From: Streptomyces coacervatus
Lineage (GTDB): Bacteria; Actinomycetota; Actinomycetes; Streptomycetales; Streptomycetaceae
Direction of reading: 5' to 3'
Assembly: GCF_029223485.1 (NCBI RefSeq)
Contig: NZ_JARHTP010000005.1
Coordinates: forward strand, 186,001-250,000
DNA length: 64,000 nucleotides
The notes under the pieces were generated by a model that made no database searches, had not been told where the DNA came from, and saw only the letters and a program-made list of their open reading frames with translations. Below are positions 60,280 to 64,000 of the stretch, piece after piece. Each line of letters starts with the position of its first letter. Position 1 is the first letter of the stretch. The position numbers and the translations under genes were made by a program.

Positions 60280-61304
60280 TGGGACTTCCTCAGGCGTCGG
60301 GTGAACAGCAGATTGATCACGGCGACGATCAGCAGGATCAGGAACATCGACCAGGCGATCGCGGACGCCTTGCCGAGGTTGCCGATGATCCAGCCCTGGT
60401 CGTACATGTACAGGCCGAGCGTCTGGTACTGGTGCTCCGAGCCGCCCTTGGAGCCGCTGACCCCGCCGAACAGCAGGGGCTCACCGAAGAGCTGGGTGGC
60501 GCCGATGGTGGAGACGACGACGGTGAACAGGATCGTCGGCCGCAGCTGCGGGACGGTGACATGCCGGAACTGCTGCCAGCGGTTGGCACCGTCGATCGCC
60601 GCCGACTCGTACAGGTCGGCCGGGATCGCCTGCATCGCCGCCAGATAGATCAGCGCGTTGTAGCCGGTCCAGCGCCAGATCACGATCGACGACACCGCGA
60701 ACTGCGAACCCCAGTCGGACTCACGCCAGTTGACCGGGCCGATCCCCACGAAATGCAGAAACCAGTTGATCATGCCGCCGTCCCAGGAGTACAGCAGCGT
60801 GAAGACGAGGGTCGCCGCCGCCACTGAGGTGGCGTACGGGGTGAGCATCACGACCCGCCAGACGGTGGAGCCGCGCAACCGGTAGTTCAGCAGGTGGGCG
60901 AGCCCGAGCGCCGCCATCAGCTGCGGCACGGTCGAGATCACACCGATGGTGAAGGTGTTCGACAGCGCGTTCCAGAAGAAGTCCGAGCTGAGCAGGTGCT
61001 TGTAGTTGTCGAGGCCCGCCCAGGTCTGGGTGTCCAGCGACGACAACTGCACGTTGTGCAGCGAGTACCAAGCCGTGTACAGCAGCGGGACCAGCGAGAA
61101 CGCACCGAAGATGATGAAGAAGGGGGCGATGAACGCGTACGGCGACGCTTTCATGTCCCAGCGGTACAGCCGGCTGCGCCACGAGTCGGGCCCCGCCGGC
61201 GGCGTACCGCGACCGTGAGCGCCCCGGGCCGCGCCCGGCTGTTCGCCGGACGCGGCCTCGGCGCTCGACGCGGGATGCGCGAGAGCCTGCTTGGAGCTGC
61301 TCAC
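60276..61304 (-). CDS. cebF: Cellobiose ABC transporter permease
   Basis: A 342-residue MalF-type permease. A charged, disordered N-terminus (about 1-45) precedes six helices; EAA loop ADLYESAAIDGANRWQQFRHVTVPQL. Its GTG overlaps the cebE stop by four bases (GTGA). Order binding protein, permease, permease is conserved. Confidence 0.88.
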   Translation of the reverse strand: MSSSKQALAHPASSAEAASGEQPGAARGAHGRGTPPAGPDSWRSRLYRWDMKASPYAFIAPFFIIFGAFSLVPLLYTAWYSLHNVQLSSLDTQTWAGLDNYKHLLSSDFFWNALSNTFTIGVISTVPQLMAALGLAHLLNYRLRGSTVWRVVMLTPYATSVAAATLVFTLLYSWDGGMINWFLHFVGIGPVNWRESDWGSQFAVSSIVIWRWTGYNALIYLAAMQAIPADLYESAAIDGANRWQQFRHVTVPQLRPTILFTVVVSTIGATQLFGEPLLFGGVSGSKGGSEHQYQTLGLYMYDQGWIIGNLGKASAIAWSMFLILLIVAVINLLFTRRLRKSQ

Positions 61305-62623
61305 TGGCCGAGCACGTCCTTGATCTCGTTCTTGGCCGCGTTCCAGCCCTGGTCCGGGGTCTTGCCCTTCTGCTCGACCTGGAGGATGCCCACGTCGGTG
61401 AGCGCGGTGTTGATCGGCTGGTCCTTGATGCCGAAGTACTGCGTCGGGATGGTCTTGGCCGAGTCGGCGAAGATCTGGGTGATCGGCGCGTTCGAGAAGT
61501 ACGCCGTGGTGTCCGCGGCCGGCTTCAGGGTCGAGTACGCCGACGGGGTCGACGGGAAGCTGGCCTGCTTGGCGAAGACCTTCGCCTGCTGCTCGGGCGC
61601 GGTCAGCCACTTGGCCAGGGCGATGGCCTCCTTCTGGTGCTTGCCGGCGGTCGGCACACCGAGGAAGGAGCCGCCCCAGTTGGATGCGGTCGGGGCCGCC
61701 GCCACATCCCAGTTGCCCTTGCCCGAGTCACCGGACTTCTGCTCGATGTAGCCGATCATCCACGCCGGGCAGGCCACCGTGGCGAAGGTGCCGTTGGCGT
61801 AGCCCTGGTCCCACGGCTTGTCGAACTGCTTCAGCTTCGCCGACATATTGCTGGTCGCCACCGTCATCGCGACGTCCCAGGCCTTCTTCACACCGTCGGA
61901 CTTGTCCCAGACGACGTTGCCGCTGTTGTCGTAGTACCGCTCGCTCCCGCCGCCGAGAGCCGCGTTGTAGACGGAGGAGGCGGAGTCCACGTACTTGGTG
62001 CCGCTCGGCGCCTTCTTCATGTACTGCTTGCCCAGGTCGACGTACTTTGCCCAGTCGCCCTTCCACTGCGCGGCGAGCTTGGTGCGGTCCGTCTCCAGGC
62101 CGGCCTTCTTGAAGAGGTCCTTGCGGTAACAGATCGCCATCGGGCCGATGTCGGTGCCGAGCCCGATCAGCTTGCCGTCCTTGGTGGTGGCCTGGGCGTT
62201 CTTCCAGTCCAGCCACTGCGATTTGTCGACGTCCTTGCCGAGGTCGACGAACTTGCTGCCCTGCGTCTGCACGGCCTCGGTGATGTTGCCGACCTCGATC
62301 GCCTGGATGTCGTCGGTGCCGGAGCCCGCCTGCAGCCGGGTGAGGACCTTCGGCCAGTACACGTCGGTACGGGTGGTGACGTTCTCCTTGATGCTGATGT
62401 CCGGGTGCAGCTTCATGTACTCGTCGTAGAGGCCGGCCTGCTTGTAGCCGAACACACCGAAGGTGCCGATGGTCAGTGTGGTCTTGCCCTTGCCGTTGCC
62501 GCCGCTGTCGTTCGACGAGCCGCCGTCCGAGTCCTTGGAGCAGCCGGCCAGCAGTCCCGTGGTCAGCGCGGCGACGGCCGCCAGGGCCATCAGCCGGTGG
62601 GACCGGCGGGTACTCGTGCGCAT
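61301..62623 (-). CDS. cebE: Cellobiose-binding ABC lipoprotein
   Basis: A 440-residue binding protein. Signal peptide ends in lipobox LLAGC (Cys28). The mature protein has the sugar-binding class 1 fold (TLTIGTFGVFGYKQAGLYDEY, AIEVGNITEAVQTQ, GSFLGVPTAGKHQKEAIALAKWLTAP). It captures cello-oligosaccharides. ATG at 62623, with AGGAGG upstream. A CebR box lies 117-130 bases upstream of its start. Confidence 0.88.
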   Translation of the reverse strand: MRTSTRRSHRLMALAAVAALTTGLLAGCSKDSDGGSSNDSGGNGKGKTTLTIGTFGVFGYKQAGLYDEYMKLHPDISIKENVTTRTDVYWPKVLTRLQAGSGTDDIQAIEVGNITEAVQTQGSKFVDLGKDVDKSQWLDWKNAQATTKDGKLIGLGTDIGPMAICYRKDLFKKAGLETDRTKLAAQWKGDWAKYVDLGKQYMKKAPSGTKYVDSASSVYNAALGGGSERYYDNSGNVVWDKSDGVKKAWDVAMTVATSNMSAKLKQFDKPWDQGYANGTFATVACPAWMIGYIEQKSGDSGKGNWDVAAAPTASNWGGSFLGVPTAGKHQKEAIALAKWLTAPEQQAKVFAKQASFPSTPSAYSTLKPAADTTAYFSNAPITQIFADSAKTIPTQYFGIKDQPINTALTDVGILQVEQKGKTPDQGWNAAKNEIKDVLGQ

Positions 62624-62737
62624 TGCGTCCTCCTGTTGCCTGACGTGCCGACCCCCCGGCCAACTGCATTGGTGGCGCCCGTTCGTACTCGCTGCGGCTC
62701 GGGCGGGGAACGTGCGGGATGTGTATGTGTCAGGTAC

Positions 62738-62755
62738 TGTGGGAGCGCTCCCACA
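62738..62755. promoter_or_regulatory. CebR box upstream of cebE
   Basis: TGTGGGAGCGCTCCCACA, a perfect 18-bp palindrome containing the full CebR consensus. Likely represses cebEFG until cellobiose or cellotriose releases CebR. Confidence 0.9.
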
Positions 62756-62872
62756 AGTGATGTGTTGAAGAGTCGTCGGTTCGAGCGGGGGTGTCAAGGG
62801 AGTCGGCGCGGCGAGATGTGTTCAGTTATCGGGCTGTTAACTGGACGAAAGAACTCCGCTGCCGGTCGGGCA

Positions 62873-62983
62873 TTTCAGCCCGTCGTGGGGGTCCCCCCGC
62901 TCGAGCGAAGCCGAGAGTGGGGGAGTTTGAGGACGAGGCCGTTCAGGCCGACAGCGGGGGTCTGGGGGCGGCAGCCCCCAGGG
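62873..62983 (+). repeat. Dispersed repeat class B, copy 2, with nested hairpin insertion
   Basis: The class B sequence (TTTCAGCCCGTC, then GTTTGAGGACGAGGCC) is interrupted at 62885-62924 by a 40-base hairpin-forming segment (GTGGGGGTCCCCCCGCTCGA onward). In copy 1 at 37150 only four bases (CGGC) occupy this point. Confidence 0.75.
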
Positions 62984-63052
62984 GCGTTCACGGATCCCAC
63001 GGGACTGTTACATTCCAGGCCAGCTGCAATAACGGCGGAAAGGGCGGAGCCA

Positions 63053-64000
63053 ATGGCGCGGAACCGGAGCGGTGGTCGACCCACCCTCGAAGAGGTTGCC
63101 GCCCGCGCCGGCGTGGGCCGCGGCACGGTCTCCCGGGTGATCAACGGCTCGCCGCGCGTCAGCGATGCGACCCGCGCCGCGGTCGAGGCGGCGGTCGCGG
63201 AGCTCGGCTACGTCCCCAACACGGCCGCCCGCGCCCTCGCGGCGAACCGCACGGACGCGATCGCCCTGGTCGTCCCCGAGCCGGAGACCCGCTTCTTCGC
63301 GGAGCCGTACTTCTCGGACATGCTCAAGGGCGTCGGCGCCGAACTGTCCGACACGGAGATGCAGTTGCTGCTGATCTTCGCGGGCAGCGACCGCGAGCGC
63401 CGCCGCCTGGCCCAGTACCTGGCCGCGCACCGGGTGGACGGCGTCCTGCTGGTCTCGGTCCACGCGGACGACCCGCTCCCCGACCTCCTGGCCCAGCTGG
63501 AGATCCCGGCGGTGATCAGCGGCCCCCGCTCGGCCGCCGAGACCCTCACCTCGGTGGACTCGGACAACTACGGCGGCGGCCGCTCGGCGGTGGAGCACCT
63601 GCTGTCCCGGGGCCGCCGAAAGATAGCCCACATCACCGGCCGCCTCGACGTCTACGGCGCGCAACGCCGCGTCGACGGCTACCGCGACGCCCTGCGCGAC
63701 ACGGGCGCGGAGGTCGATGAACTCCTCATCGAGCCGGGCGACTTCACCGAGGAGGGCGGCCGCCGGGCGATGACAAAACTGCTCGCCCGCTGCCCCGACC
63801 TGGACGCGGTCTTCGCCGGCTCCGACGTGATGGCGGCCGGTGCCCGCCAGGTCCTGCGCGAGGAGGGCCGCCGCATCCCCGACGACGTGGCCCTGGTCGG
63901 CTACGACGACTCGGCCATCGCCCGCCACATGGACCCGCCCCTCACCAGCGTCCGCCAGCCCATCGAGGAGATGGGCCGCCGCATGATCGACCTCCTCCTC
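63053..64000 (+). CDS. cebR: LacI-family cellobiose repressor (3' end outside window)
   Basis: At least 316 residues visible, no stop before the window ends. N-terminal LacI HTH (PTLEEVAARAGVGRGTVSRVINGSPRVSDATRAAVEAAVAELGYVPN) and hinge (ARALAANRTDAIALVVPEP), then the periplasmic-binding-like ligand domain (GVLLVS, ITGRLDVYGAQRRVDGYRDAL, VGYDDSAIARHMDPPLTSVRQP). It controls cebEFG and bglC through two boxes in this window. ATG with a purine-rich site upstream. It lacks only the last 20-40 residues. Confidence 0.92.
   Translation, partial: MARNRSGGRPTLEEVAARAGVGRGTVSRVINGSPRVSDATRAAVEAAVAELGYVPNTAARALAANRTDAIALVVPEPETRFFAEPYFSDMLKGVGAELSDTEMQLLLIFAGSDRERRRLAQYLAAHRVDGVLLVSVHADDPLPDLLAQLEIPAVISGPRSAAETLTSVDSDNYGGGRSAVEHLLSRGRRKIAHITGRLDVYGAQRRVDGYRDALRDTGAEVDELLIEPGDFTEEGGRRAMTKLLARCPDLDAVFAGSDVMAAGARQVLREEGRRIPDDVALVGYDDSAIARHMDPPLTSVRQPIEEMGRRMIDLLL

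Larger units (their letters stand above)
62624..63052. other. 429-bp divergent cebE-cebR region
   Basis: No gene. Contains the CebR box (62740-62753) near the cebE side and a class B repeat with nested insertion (62873-62983) near the cebR side, leaving about 70 bases for the cebR promoter. No other clear signals. Confidence 0.7.

Noticed and set aside
1..64000. Prophage, insertion sequence or biosynthetic gene cluster
   Set aside because: No transposase, integrase, phage structural, PKS or NRPS gene is seen. The only mobile trace is the tRNA duplication.

Overview
The window is a stretch of Streptomyces chromosome. The evidence is very high G+C with strong third-position GC bias, many GTG starts, four-base ATGA/GTGA gene junctions, and typical genus markers: the cslA-glxA-cslZ tip-glycan cluster, a CdgA-type c-di-GMP enzyme, a CebR/CebEFG/BglC cellobiose system, sortases of classes E and F, and DasR-like operators. 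From memory the gene order resembles the S. coelicolor SCO2794 to SCO286x region; I could not check this. No prophage, insertion sequence, CRISPR array or large biosynthetic cluster is visible.

Layout. 1-6.5 kb: end of an HxlR regulator, a small membrane protein, a YidC paralogue, an FAH-family hydrolase, an HbpS-like/MocA pair divergent from a ROK regulator, and an LAxTG surface protein. 6.5-12.9 kb: a phosphonate locus with a GntR regulator, an FAD amine oxidase, a phosphonatase-like HAD enzyme and an ABC importer of aminoethylphosphonate type. 13-15.1 kb: a NagD-like phosphatase, a secreted membrane-anchored protein and a class F sortase. 15.5-20.6 kb: cslZ facing glxA-cslA. 20.9-28 kb: a FadR-type regulator, tRNA-Lys with a truncated duplicate, a cell-wall hydrolase, an SPFH protein, an LPMO with a DasR-type site, a membrane protein, an acyl-CoA synthetase and a second tRNA-Lys. 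28-37.1 kb: an IclR regulator, an Ehu-type amino-acid importer, a DUF3830 protein, amidase, D-2-hydroxyacid dehydrogenase and two maleate-isomerase-family proteins, which look like one catabolic unit of unknown substrate. 37.3-42.2 kb: an LLM oxidoreductase, CdgA, an M6-like metalloprotease and a third tRNA-Lys. 42.2-47.7 kb: a primase/polymerase-like fragment, a small protein, then a three-gene unit made of an SF1 helicase, an unrecognised 529-residue protein and a RecB/Cas4-like nuclease with four candidate Fe-S cysteines. 47.6-57.6 kb: PAP2 and histidine phosphatases, an NsdA-like regulator, small proteins, a spermidine-synthase-like protein, a two-component system and a GH18 chitinase. 57.8-64 kb: bglC-cebGFE divergent from cebR, with two CebR boxes.

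How it works together. Much of the window serves polysaccharide use and cell-surface building: cellobiose, chitin or cellulose, LPMO, and the CslA glycan. Two further loci scavenge small molecules: phosphonates, and an ectoine-like solute. The two units I think deserve most attention are the split Dna2-like nuclease/helicase unit (43395-47681) and the Ehu/DUF3830/amidase/twin-isomerase locus (28027-37124). The window also carries several families of short dispersed Streptomyces repeats. One lies inside a permease coding region and one carries a nested insertion.
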